From the NCBI GenBank assembly GCA_900320765.1, contig ONTN01000015.1, positions 1 to 20,565 of the forward strand: a stretch of 20,565 nt of DNA, read 5' to 3'. The position numbers were made by a program, and so were the translations under genes. Shown here piece by piece: positions 1-7,045 of this stretch. The stretch is from an uncultured Eubacteriales bacterium. Lineage in GTDB: Bacteria > Bacillota > Clostridia > Oscillospirales > Oscillospiraceae. Each line of letters begins with the position of its first letter. Position 1 is the first letter of the stretch. The notes beneath the pieces were generated by a model. It worked only from the letters and a program-made list of their open reading frames with translations, was not told the DNA's origin and did no database searches.

Positions 1-1
1 T

Positions 2-256
2 GACCGCGTCATCGACGTATGGGGTGCCGACCACCACGGTTACGTGCCGCGTATGAAGGCTGCCATTGAGGCGCTGCCGAAAGCCGCATCCGGCATCGAG
101 GTCCGTTTCCTTGGCAACAACCTGTGCACAGATTACTATTGGGAGACTATGGAAGAGATCCGGAAGAAGATCGACCGGATGCACCGCCTGAACCTCCACA
201 AGCTGCAGCTCATGCCGAACTATAAGCTGGGCGAGGGAGATCAGAAGGAGAAGTAA
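2..256 (+). CDS. Arginine--tRNA ligase fragment fused to an unassigned tail (5' partial)
   Basis: The frame is open from the window edge. Its first ~25 residues contain VIDVWGADHHGYVPRMKAA, the conserved segment of class I arginyl-tRNA synthetase that lies shortly before the KMSKR region. ArgRS charges tRNA-Arg in the cytoplasm. The expected continuation (a QMV-type strand followed by a KMSKR-like loop) is absent. After about 'IEALPK' the frame runs about 60 more residues (EVRFLGNNLCTDYYWETMEE and onward, ending HKLQLMPNYKLGEGDQKEK) and stops at 254-256. I do not recognise this tail with confidence; the 'LHKLQLMPNYKLGEG' end faintly recalls the C-termini of glycyl-radical activating enzymes. 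The piece looks chimeric, by deletion, recombination or misassembly. The 3' end overlaps the end of the convergent LacI gene by 16 bases. Confidence 0.5.
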   Translation, partial: DRVIDVWGADHHGYVPRMKAAIEALPKAASGIEVRFLGNNLCTDYYWETMEEIRKKIDRMHRLNLHKLQLMPNYKLGEGDQKEK

Positions 257-1077
257 GGAAATATTAAGCAAGTCTTATCTGCTTCTGAAATGAAAAAACA
301 GGCTGCCATGTTAAGATGAGACTGGCAGCAGACCGCCGTTATCTCCGGATGCTCATTGAGGAACGACAGAAGATTGCAATATGCCTTGTCTGACTGATAG
401 TCGCTCTCGATGAAGTTTTCGATGTTATGCTCGAGCCCGCTCTGGCGGAGGGCGGCCATATACCCGTTTGCCCTCAGCCCGTAAACGCTGTTGTCTATCC
501 GGGAGGATATCACCGTGGCTATATCCCGGTGCCCCTTCTCGATAAGGCAGCGCATCTGGTCGAACGCCGTCTCCATATGGCTCACGGTAACGCTTGAATA
601 GGGGGCTTCGTCCGTGTGGAACGGCAGAACGGTGTTTATAAACACGGTGGGACAGGGGAGCTTTGAGAATTCCGCGCTGTCCACCCTGTCAAAGTTTCCG
701 CCTATATATATTATGCCGCTGACCTTGTCCCGCTCCGCGTTCGCAATGAGCTCAAGAAGCTTTTCGGTTTTATCCTGGGCAAAATAGTTATCGTGGAAGG
801 AAACGATGGAATATCCCGCGTTATGCAGGCGGATCGAGAGCGAATCTTCATAAATGCTGTGGATATGGAGATAGACGCCCTCGGTCACGAGAGCCACGCG
901 GATAGTCTCCGTCCCCGATTTCGCGCGCTGATTGGATTTCGGGTCATACTGATTCTCCTCGATAATCTTCAAAACGCGCTTCCTCGTGGCTTCGCCAATA
1001 TCCGGATAATTGTTCAGCACCTTTGACACGGTGCCGGGCGTGACGTCCGCCAGCCTTGCGATCTCTCGAATGTTCAT
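241..1077 (-). CDS. LacI-family transcriptional regulator, C-terminally truncated
   Basis: The product has 278 residues. The N-terminal HTH is typical of LacI/GalR repressors: IREIARLADVTPGTVSKVLN at about residues 3-22, followed by the hinge-helix region to about residue 50. It continues with a periplasmic-binding-like sensor core (IIYIGG, CPTVFINT, GHRDIATVIS). The family normally runs about 330-340 residues. Here homology-like sequence stops near 'EITAVCCQSHLNMAAC', and the usual last 60-80 residues, including the IPEDISVIGFDD-type strand, are replaced by about 20 unrelated residues. Ligand binding and dimerisation are probably impaired. ATG at 1077 has a GGAG Shine-Dalgarno a few bases upstream. 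The gene follows the PHP phosphatase by 15 bp on the same strand, so the two are likely cotranscribed. The adjacent sugar importer is the natural candidate target, which is inference. Confidence 0.85.
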   Translation of the reverse strand: MNIREIARLADVTPGTVSKVLNNYPDIGEATRKRVLKIIEENQYDPKSNQRAKSGTETIRVALVTEGVYLHIHSIYEDSLSIRLHNAGYSIVSFHDNYFAQDKTEKLLELIANAERDKVSGIIYIGGNFDRVDSAEFSKLPCPTVFINTVLPFHTDEAPYSSVTVSHMETAFDQMRCLIEKGHRDIATVISSRIDNSVYGLRANGYMAALRQSGLEHNIENFIESDYQSDKAYCNLLSFLNEHPEITAVCCQSHLNMAACFFISEADKTCLIFPYFSF

Positions 1078-1092
1078 CGTTTTCTCCGTTCT

Positions 1093-1869
1093 TTACTCAA
1101 GCAACTCTATGGGGGTGATACCCCTCTCCTTTAAATAATCGACCGCCCTGTCCATGCACTCGTCCCAAACCTGATATGGCTCGTGGCAGTCGGAGCCGAC
1201 CATAACGTGAAGGTCGGTGCCCTTGGCGGCTGCCCAGAACTTTTCATGCGGATACATATGCCTTCTGCCGTCGGGATAGTCGTGGATCCCGCGCCTGTAC
1301 CCGTTCGCGTTAAACTCCAGCACCGTTCCTGCCTTAACGGCGGCGCTCAGAATGATATCCGTCGCCGCGTCGCAGTTTCTGTCCCATGCAAGCTTGTTGA
1401 TGGTAAACAGATCGGGATGCGCGAGCATACGAAAATATCCGGTTTCGAGGGCGGCGGCAATAGCCTTCGCATAATCAAGATAAGCCTCCGTACCCGTCGC
1501 CTGGGTTATATTATGAAACTCGCCCGCCCCGTTTATATAAAAATGCTCGCCGAGCAGGAGATAATCCACCTTCTCAATCTCAAGAAGCCGCTCGTAATAC
1601 TCCACATACTGCGGCAGGTACTCGATCTCGAGGCTCTTTTTTATTATAATGTCATCCGCTCTCTCCTCCCTCAGCCTGTCGACCGCCGCAAAATACTCCC
1701 TCAGCTCGCTGTACGGCATACGGTAGCCGTAATCCACGTCGGGAAAGGGCGCATGATCTGAAAAGCCGAGAACGGAGACCCCCGCGTTAAGGGCGGAGCT
1801 TATATAGTCCTCCTCAGTCCCGAAGGCGTGAAGGCAGCGCTTTGTATGGGTATGATAATTCGTCCTCAT
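1093..1869 (-). CDS. PHP-domain phosphatase, histidinol-phosphatase (HisK/HisJ) family
   Basis: The product has 258 residues, the usual length for PHP-type histidinol-phosphatases, which dephosphorylate L-histidinol phosphate with a multinuclear metal centre. Metal ligands are visible in order: HxH in NYHTHT (H6, H8), SDHAP (D38, H39), LEIEY (E81/E83), GEHF (H109), AHPDLF (H151, D153) and GSDCHEP (D227, H229). No histidine biosynthesis gene is nearby, and the gene is paired with a LacI regulator beside a sugar importer, so another phospho-substrate is possible. ATG at 1869 is preceded by GGAGGTG with good spacing. The Shine-Dalgarno lies between GTTTC and GAAAC arms (1871-1875 and 1882-1886). 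Confidence 0.88.
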   Translation of the reverse strand: MRTNYHTHTKRCLHAFGTEEDYISSALNAGVSVLGFSDHAPFPDVDYGYRMPYSELREYFAAVDRLREERADDIIIKKSLEIEYLPQYVEYYERLLEIEKVDYLLLGEHFYINGAGEFHNITQATGTEAYLDYAKAIAAALETGYFRMLAHPDLFTINKLAWDRNCDAATDIILSAAVKAGTVLEFNANGYRRGIHDYPDGRRHMYPHEKFWAAAKGTDLHVMVGSDCHEPYQVWDECMDRAVDYLKERGITPIELLE

Positions 1870-1962
1870 CGTTTCACCTCCGAAACGGGGAGATTTTTAC
1901 GAAACATTTGCGAAACAGAACGGCATTAAAAACGCACGTAACTGATCGTTTCCTGTTGTTTC
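1870..1962. promoter_or_regulatory. Divergent intergenic region with repeated GAAAC/GTTTC boxes (candidate operator)
   Basis: Between the divergent PHP gene and the binding-protein gene, GAAAC occurs at 1882-1886, 1901-1905 and 1912-1916. Its complement GTTTC occurs at 1871-1875, 1948-1952 and 1958-1962. Two same-direction boxes 11 bp apart face two opposite boxes 10 bp apart, about one helical turn each, as for a regulator binding one face of the DNA. The adjacent LacI gene is an obvious candidate binder, although these are not textbook LacI palindromes. I see no convincing sigma-A promoter on either strand here. Confidence 0.35.
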
Positions 1963-1980
1963 TTATTCTATCACAGGATA

Positions 1981-3318
1981 ATGACCAAAATCAATACTAC
2001 TCTCCTGCTGGCCGTATGTATGGTAGCCGCCCTCGTGGCGGGCTGCAGCGGCTCCACCGGGACCCCCGACACCACCCCGACCACCCCGACCACCCCGACT
2101 AACCCCGGCACAACTACCCCGACTGACCCCGGCACGACTACCCCGACCGACCCCGGCACAACCACCGAGCCCGTGACCCCCATCCCCGTATCCCTCAAGG
2201 TCTGGAGCCCCTCTGAGGACCAGAACCCCGATCTCGGCGAGTGGGTCGTCACCATGTGCAACCAGTTCAACGAGCTCCATCCCGAGTGGGACATCACCTT
2301 CGAGTATGGCGTTGCCTCCGAGTCTGACGCCGGCAAGATGGTCCCCCAGGATATTGACGCCGCCGCTGACGTCTTCCTCTTCGGCTCCACCAAGCTTGAG
2401 AACCTCTGCAACTCCGACTCCCTCACCGAGTGGGGCGGCAAGTACAAGGACGCCGTAACCGCTAACTATCCCGCTTCCCTCGTCGACTGCCTTACCTACG
2501 ACGGCGGCCTCTACGGTGTTCCCATCACCACCGATACTTACTTTATGTACTATGACAAGAGCGTCTTCACCGAGGAGGACGTAAAGTCCCTCGACACCAT
2601 GCTGACCAAGGGCAAGGTTGCCTTCCCCCTCGCGAACGGCTATTATCTCGCCGCCTTCTATCTTGCCAACGGCTGCACCTTCTTCGGCGCTGACGGAAGC
2701 AACCGCGCTGACGGCATCCAGGTTGGCGGAGCCAAGGGCACCGCTGTCACTAACTGCCTCGTAGACCTCGTTCAGAACGAGAACTTCATCGTTGCCGAGC
2801 CTGCCGACGCCATCTCCATGATGCGCGAGGGCAACTGCGCCGCTTACATCTGCGGCACCTGGCAGGCCACCCAGACCAAGGAGATTCTCGGCGACAACTT
2901 CGGCGTTGCCATTCTCCCCTCCGTTATGATCGACGGCGTCAACTGCCAGATCAGACCCTTCACCTCCGCCAAGGCCGTAGGCGTCAAGTCCACCACCGCC
3001 TATCCCGAGGTTGCTCTTAACCTCGCCCTTTACCTCGCCAGCTACGAGGGCCAGAAGGCCCACTACGAGCTCAGAGGCTACGTTCCCTGCGAGCTTAAGC
3101 TCACCGCCGAGGTCCAGTCCGATCCTATCTGCCTCGTTGACTCCGAGACCGTTACCAAGATTGCCATATCCCGCGCGAGCTACACTGAGTTCTCCTATTA
3201 CTGGTCTCCCGCCGAGAGCATGGGCACCGAGATCCGCGACGGTATCGTGACCCACGAGAACGCTGCTGAGAAGACCGAAGCCTTCAAGGTCGCCGTCAAC
3301 TCCTCCGGCATCGGATAA
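1981..3318 (+). CDS. Family 1 extracellular solute-binding lipoprotein, sugar ABC importer
   Basis: The product has 445 residues. It has a lipoprotein signal peptide with lipobox LVAGC (Cys22), so it should be anchored outside the membrane and deliver an oligosaccharide to the permeases that follow. Residues 28-67 form a Thr/Pro-rich linker with three copies of PT(N/D)PGTTT. The mature part has the feel of MalE/UgpB binding proteins, for example SLKVWSPSEDQNPDLGEWVV near the start and AAYICGTWQATQTKEILGDN later. The start ATG has a weak, close AGGA; the next Met (residue 14) would destroy the signal peptide. Codon use is unusually biased to CTC, GCC and CCC compared with its neighbours, which fits high expression. 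It is first in an operon with the two permeases (27-bp gap to the likely malF-like start). The substrate cannot be read from sequence; a malto- or galacto-oligosaccharide type is likely. Confidence 0.92.
   Translation: MTKINTTLLLAVCMVAALVAGCSGSTGTPDTTPTTPTTPTNPGTTTPTDPGTTTPTDPGTTTEPVTPIPVSLKVWSPSEDQNPDLGEWVVTMCNQFNELHPEWDITFEYGVASESDAGKMVPQDIDAAADVFLFGSTKLENLCNSDSLTEWGGKYKDAVTANYPASLVDCLTYDGGLYGVPITTDTYFMYYDKSVFTEEDVKSLDTMLTKGKVAFPLANGYYLAAFYLANGCTFFGADGSNRADGIQVGGAKGTAVTNCLVDLVQNENFIVAEPADAISMMREGNCAAYICGTWQATQTKEILGDNFGVAILPSVMIDGVNCQIRPFTSAKAVGVKSTTAYPEVALNLALYLASYEGQKAHYELRGYVPCELKLTAEVQSDPICLVDSETVTKIAISRASYTEFSYYWSPAESMGTEIRDGIVTHENAAEKTEAFKVAVNSSGIG
2095..2166 (+). repeat. Three 24-bp tandem repeats in the lipoprotein linker
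   Basis: Three imperfect 24-bp units encode PTNPGTTT, PTDPGTTT and PTDPGTTT, preceded by shorter PTT triplets. This is an in-frame, low-complexity spacer between the lipid anchor and the binding domain, and its copy number may vary between strains. Confidence 0.85.
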
Positions 3319-3345
3319 TCTCTGACTCTGAAGGGCGTGGAAGAT

Positions 3346-4713
3346 ATGTCTAAGGAAAAGAAACTCCGTTCTGAAAATGACATAAGCGTATGGTATGCCC
3401 TTAAAAACGGCTCATTTATGGTAACCCTATCCGCAGTTATCTGCGGATGGGGCTGCCTTATTAGAAAGCAGTTTGTAAAGGGAGCGCTCTACCTCGCCGC
3501 TGAGGTGGGTATCATACTTTATATGATTAATTCGGGCGCATTCCATCTGTCTAAGCTTGTCACGCTCGGCGACGTTAAACCGGAAAAGGTTTGGAATGAA
3601 GCAAAGAGCATTTTTGAGTATACAGATGGCGACCGCTCGCTTCCCATTTTGCTTTATGGGATAATTACCGTCGCCGTTCTCCTTGCCGTCGTTCTGCTTA
3701 TGTGCCTCTCCGTTAAAAGCGCGTACAAGGCGGAGGTCGCCTGCAAAAAAGGCGGTAAGGCGAAGACCATCGTGGAGGACGTCCGCGATCTCTTCGACAA
3801 GAGGCTGCACGTCACTCTTCTGTCTCTCCCGATCCTCGGCGTTCTGATGTTCACCATTCTCCCGCTTCTCTTTATGATGAGCATGGCGTTCACGAACTAC
3901 AGCGTTCTTGATATGAAGCTCGTGCAGTTTGACTGGGTCGGGCTCGATAACTTCCGCCGCCTGTTCAATATGGACACGGGCCTCGGTCAGACCTTCTGGT
4001 CGGTGCTCCGCTGGACCATCGTCTGGGCGCTGCTCGCGACCTTCTCGAACTATTTCCTCGGTATGCTCCTCTCTCTGTTCATCAACTGGAAGGAGATAAA
4101 GGCCAAGAAATTCTGGCGCTTCTGCTTCGTGCTTACGATAGCGGTGCCGCATTTCGTCACCCTTCTTATCATCCGTCAGATGCTCCAGCCTAACGGGGCG
4201 GTGAACGTCCTTTTGCAAAACCTGGGCTGGATAAGCTCGCCCCTCCCGTTCTTTACGGATAAGTGGTGGGCGAGGATAACGGTCGTGATCGTCAACATCT
4301 GGGTCGGCGTGCCCTACGTTCTTTTACAGATCACCGGCATCCTGCAGAACATACCCCAGGATCTTTACGAATCGGCAAGGGTTGACGGAGCGGGTCCCTT
4401 CGTGACCTTCAGAAAGATCACCCTGCCCTATATGCTCTTCGTGACAACCCCCTATCTCATCACCTCGTTTACGGGGAACATCAACAACTTTAATGTTATA
4501 TTCCTGACCTCGGGAGGTCTGCCGAGGGCGGTTGAATCCACCGCCGGAGAGACGGATCTTCTGATCACCTGGCTGTATAAGCTCACTATCGACAACCAGT
4601 TCTACGACGTCGGCGCGGTTATCGGAATAATGACCTTCCTTACGCTGAGCGTCGTATCACTGCTGACCTTCCGGTACAGCGGATCCTATAAGAACGAGGA
4701 GGGCTTCAGATGA
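3346..4713 (+). CDS. MalF-like ABC sugar transporter permease
   Basis: The product has 455 residues from ATG 3346 (MSKEKKLRSEND). A GTG at 3337 would add three residues, but AAGGG would then sit 1 nt from the start, so I prefer the ATG with the upstream GAAGGGCGTGGAAG. The N-terminal half has extra hydrophobic segments and a charged loop (about residues 1-160), as in MalF/GanP-type permeases. The second half is the permease core, with the cytoplasmic EAA loop DLYESARVDGAGPFVTFRKI-TLP at about residues 340-365, which contacts the ATPase. It forms a heterodimer with the next gene's product in the membrane. It follows the binding protein without a terminator and overlaps the next gene by four bases (ATGA). 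Confidence 0.92.
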   Translation: MSKEKKLRSENDISVWYALKNGSFMVTLSAVICGWGCLIRKQFVKGALYLAAEVGIILYMINSGAFHLSKLVTLGDVKPEKVWNEAKSIFEYTDGDRSLPILLYGIITVAVLLAVVLLMCLSVKSAYKAEVACKKGGKAKTIVEDVRDLFDKRLHVTLLSLPILGVLMFTILPLLFMMSMAFTNYSVLDMKLVQFDWVGLDNFRRLFNMDTGLGQTFWSVLRWTIVWALLATFSNYFLGMLLSLFINWKEIKAKKFWRFCFVLTIAVPHFVTLLIIRQMLQPNGAVNVLLQNLGWISSPLPFFTDKWWARITVVIVNIWVGVPYVLLQITGILQNIPQDLYESARVDGAGPFVTFRKITLPYMLFVTTPYLITSFTGNINNFNVIFLTSGGLPRAVESTAGETDLLITWLYKLTIDNQFYDVGAVIGIMTFLTLSVVSLLTFRYSGSYKNEEGFR

Positions 4714-5579
4714 GTGGCAGAATCGTTAAAAAACCGCTTCGCAAGAGGATACTGATCTTCCTTGCGCACGCTCTGCTCGCCCTGCTCGCCATAATATGGC
4801 TTGTCCCCATCTTCTGGGTCCTGCTCACGAGCTTCCGCGGCACCAAGGGCTCTTACAGCTCCACCTTCTTCCCCACCAGCTATTCATTCGATAACTACAT
4901 CAAGCTGTTTACCGACTTCTCGGTATTCAACTTCCCGCAGATGCTGCTGAACACTCTCATCGTGGCGGTAGCCACCTGCGTACTCTCCACCTTTTTTGTT
5001 GTCTCCGTCGCCTACACCCTCTCCCGCCTTCGCTTCAGGGCGAGGAAGAAGCTCATGAACTTCGCGATGATCATCCACCTCTTCCCCGGCTTTATGTCGA
5101 TGATCGCGAACTACTACATATTCAAGATGCTCGGGTGGACTGACGGACCAATGCTGCGGCTTGCCATGATCGCCGTTTACTCCGGCGGCGCCGGAGTGGG
5201 CTACCACATAGCAAAGGGCTTTTTCGACACGATACCGATCTCGCTTGACGAGGCGGCGATGCTCGACGGGTCCACGCGCTGGCAGGTGCTGAGGCACATC
5301 ATTATGCCGCTCTCCAAGCCGATAATCGTATATACCCTCCTAACCTCCTTCGCCGGGCCGTTTAAGGACTTTATGCTTGCGAAGGTGCTCTGCGGGCCGA
5401 ATAAGGATTACTACACCGTCGCCGTCGGTATGTATCAGATGCTCGAGCGAGAATACCTCGACCAGTGGTTCTGCAGCTTTGCCGCAGCCGCCGTTATAAT
5501 CTCGATACCGATAGCGGCACTCTTCCTTGCAACGCAGAAGTATTACTCCGTCAGCGTAAGCGGATCGGTCAAGGGCTGA
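4710..5579 (+). CDS. MalG-like ABC sugar transporter permease
   Basis: The product has 289 residues, normal for MalG/AraQ-type permeases, with about six membrane segments. The EAA motif DEAAMLDGSTRWQVLRHIIM-PL lies at about residues 179-200. It pairs with the MalF-like protein to form the channel. The start overlaps the malF-like stop, implying translational coupling. No ABC ATPase gene is in the operon; many Firmicutes use one shared MsmK-type ATPase encoded elsewhere, so that is the likely energy source (inference). Confidence 0.93.
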   Translation: MSGRIVKKPLRKRILIFLAHALLALLAIIWLVPIFWVLLTSFRGTKGSYSSTFFPTSYSFDNYIKLFTDFSVFNFPQMLLNTLIVAVATCVLSTFFVVSVAYTLSRLRFRARKKLMNFAMIIHLFPGFMSMIANYYIFKMLGWTDGPMLRLAMIAVYSGGAGVGYHIAKGFFDTIPISLDEAAMLDGSTRWQVLRHIIMPLSKPIIVYTLLTSFAGPFKDFMLAKVLCGPNKDYYTVAVGMYQMLEREYLDQWFCSFAAAAVIISIPIAALFLATQKYYSVSVSGSVKG

Positions 5580-5613
5580 TCTCACTTCGGGCGGGTTTTT
5601 GGGAGAAACTGCC

Positions 5614-6255
5614 ATGCCTGATCTAAGAACACACCTTAATCAAAGATACCGCCGGCTTTCCGCGGTCTGGCTGAAAAACGCGGCCGCTGTCATTATGCTG
5701 ATCGTCGCCGCGGGCAGGATCATCATCCAGCTTGGGCTGATAAGGCTCGATACCTACACGGGGGAGACTCTCTCCGCCGCGATGGACGCAGATCCGAATC
5801 TGATGACCCTGTCCGGCGTCGCCTCGATAATCCAGCTTATGCGCGGCCTTCTGCCGCCGCTCTTCGCCTTTCTCCTCGTAGAGGGCTTTGTCCACACCTC
5901 GAGCTACGGGCACTATCTCGGCGGCGTCGCGATCACGGCGGTTTTAAGCGAATTTGCTTACGACTATGCCATGACCGGAAAGGTTTTGGAGTTCTCCGCT
6001 CAGAATCCGATGCTCGGCCTTGCCGTCTGCCTCGTGATGCTGTACGGGCTGCGCCTTGCGGAAAGGCGCGAGATGATAGAGCGGGTGATAATAAGCCTTC
6101 TTATCATCCTGGCGGCGACCTTCTGGGTGATCGTTATAAGATCCGAGTGCGGCATTGAGCTCGTCCTCCTGACCGCGGTGTTATACTGCTTCAGGGATAA
6201 GCTCGTTATCAAGTACGTTCTCGGTATTATAATCAGCCTTTTTATTTTCTCCTAA
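5614..6255 (+). CDS. TraX-family integral membrane protein
   Basis: The product has 213 residues from ATG 5614, which has GGGAG eight bases upstream; a TTG at 5599 is less likely. Several hydrophobic helices are clear. The segment LLPPLFAFLLVEGFVHTSSYGHYLGG, followed by LSEFAYDYAM and later LGLAVCLVMLYGL, matches the pattern of TraX-family proteins, named from F-plasmid TraX (pilin acetylation) and widespread in Firmicutes chromosomes with undefined roles, perhaps as acyltransferases. It is the last gene of the importer transcript, 34 bp after the MalG-like gene and just before a terminator. A role in modifying a surface component or the imported sugar is only a guess. Confidence 0.75.
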   Translation: MPDLRTHLNQRYRRLSAVWLKNAAAVIMLIVAAGRIIIQLGLIRLDTYTGETLSAAMDADPNLMTLSGVASIIQLMRGLLPPLFAFLLVEGFVHTSSYGHYLGGVAITAVLSEFAYDYAMTGKVLEFSAQNPMLGLAVCLVMLYGLRLAERREMIERVIISLLIILAATFWVIVIRSECGIELVLLTAVLYCFRDKLVIKYVLGIIISLFIFS

Positions 6256-6302
6256 ATATCGCGTCCCGCCCCGTGTTCTTTGCGGAGCGGGACGCGATAT
6301 CT
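6256..6302. terminator. Strong hairpin terminator, convergent gene ends
   Basis: A perfect 14-bp inverted repeat (6256-6269 with 6287-6300, arm ATATCGCGTCCCGC) starts one base after the TraX stop. It is followed by a short T-rich stretch on the plus strand. It sits between convergent genes and probably stops transcription from both sides. Confidence 0.85.
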
Positions 6303-6303
6303 T

Positions 6304-6768
6304 TTATCTCATCATTCCGTCTATCATGGCCTCAAGCCTCGCCTGACGCCTGCGCGAGAGGCGGGCAAAGTTCTCGTAGGCTCCCCTTGCGCGTCTTGCG
6401 TCCCGCCCAAGGCGTATAAGCTTCCGCTCAAGCCCCTCCTCGGTTACAAGCGCCGTTCTCAGCTCGCTGAGCTGCCCTCGCTGCGGCGGCAGGGACTGGT
6501 TTAGCTCGCGTATATCCCCGCTCATAATAAAGAGCTCTCTCAGAAGAAATCTCTCCGTCCGCGCGGTCTCTCTCTGCATCATCCTGAAAGTCTCGGCGTT
6601 TCTGCCCCTTGCGAGCCTTCCGTACAGGACACGGAGGCGGGCGGCGTCCTCAGCCGCCCTCAAAAGCTCTTCCGTCCTGTCCGGTCTCTCGGGCGGAGGC
6701 GGAGGAGGAGGCGGGGCGACGCGGTCCCATATCCGTCCCATCTCCTCCGCGCTCATATTCTGCTGCAT
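6304..6768 (-). CDS. Hypothetical small helical protein with a polyproline run
   Basis: The product has 154 residues from ATG 6768, with GAGGGGTGA six bases upstream; a TTG three bases earlier is possible. A run of eight prolines at about residues 19-26 separates a short N-terminus from an Arg/Glu/Leu-rich region that should form long helices (LLRAAEDAARLRVLYGRLAR; MQRETARTERFLLRELFIM). The pattern of paired helices resembles small ferritin-like proteins of Clostridia, but I do not see the expected set of metal-binding Glu/His residues, so that is speculative. It is very Arg-rich, soluble and has no signal peptide. I do not recognise the family. Confidence 0.7.
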   Translation of the reverse strand: MQQNMSAEEMGRIWDRVAPPPPPPPPERPDRTEELLRAAEDAARLRVLYGRLARGRNAETFRMMQRETARTERFLLRELFIMSGDIRELNQSLPPQRGQLSELRTALVTEEGLERKLIRLGRDARRARGAYENFARLSRRRQARLEAMIDGMMR

Positions 6769-6774
6769 CAAAAA

Positions 6775-6807
6775 TCACCCCTCGGCATTCTATTCACCGA
6801 GAGGTGA
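6775..6807 (-). promoter_or_regulatory. Hairpin enclosing the Shine-Dalgarno of the hypothetical gene
   Basis: Inverted arms 6775-6785 and 6797-6807 (11 bp, one mismatch on DNA that becomes a wobble in RNA) lie just upstream of the minus-strand start at 6768. One arm contains the GAGGGGTGA ribosome binding site, so folding would hide it. Confidence 0.5.
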
Positions 6808-6852
6808 TTGCGTTATTCCTGTTAGTACATTGGAGGAAACGTGAAGTCACAC

Positions 6853-7026
6853 AGCCCCAAAGGCTTCCCCTCGAGGGGAAGCTGTCACGAAGTGACTGAT
6901 GAGGTGGCCGGCGCTTTAGCGGCGGGAGAGCTGTTTTCGGCGTATCTTACGGCGCGTTTGCGCCTACACCTCATCCGTCTCGGCTTCGCCGAGCCACCTT
7001 CCCCTCGAGGGGAAGGCTTTAGGCAG
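6853..7026. repeat. MITE-like palindromic intergenic repeat
   Basis: Two inverted ends of about 50 bp flank a short core. Each end has a perfect palindrome built on CTTCCCCTCGAGGGGAAG (6864-6881; extended to 20 bp at 6997-7016). Inside these are small hairpins TCACGAAGTGA (6885-6895) and CTCGGCTTCGCCGAG (6979-6993), and then matching GATGAGGTG / CACCTCATC. Such 'AAGCCTTCCCC...GATGAGGTG' elements are familiar to me as abundant intergenic repeats in Faecalibacterium-like Clostridia. Short reading frames through it are not genes. It lies directly behind uvrA and may act as its terminator. Confidence 0.85.
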
Positions 7027-7045
7027 CTATAAGCATTTCTTAACT

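Noticed and set aside
1963..3255. Long minus-strand frame of about 430 codons opposite the binding-protein gene
   Set aside because: It is a shadow produced by the strong CTC/GCC codon bias of the real gene. It is a low-complexity Gly/Val/Glu protein without domains or a ribosome site.
5614..6255. TraX as evidence of a conjugative element
   Set aside because: TraX-family proteins are common on Firmicutes chromosomes, and no other transfer gene, relaxase or integrase is present.
6841..7032. Short plus-strand frame of 63 codons
   Set aside because: It lies wholly within the MITE-like palindromic repeat; such frames recur with each copy and are not genes.
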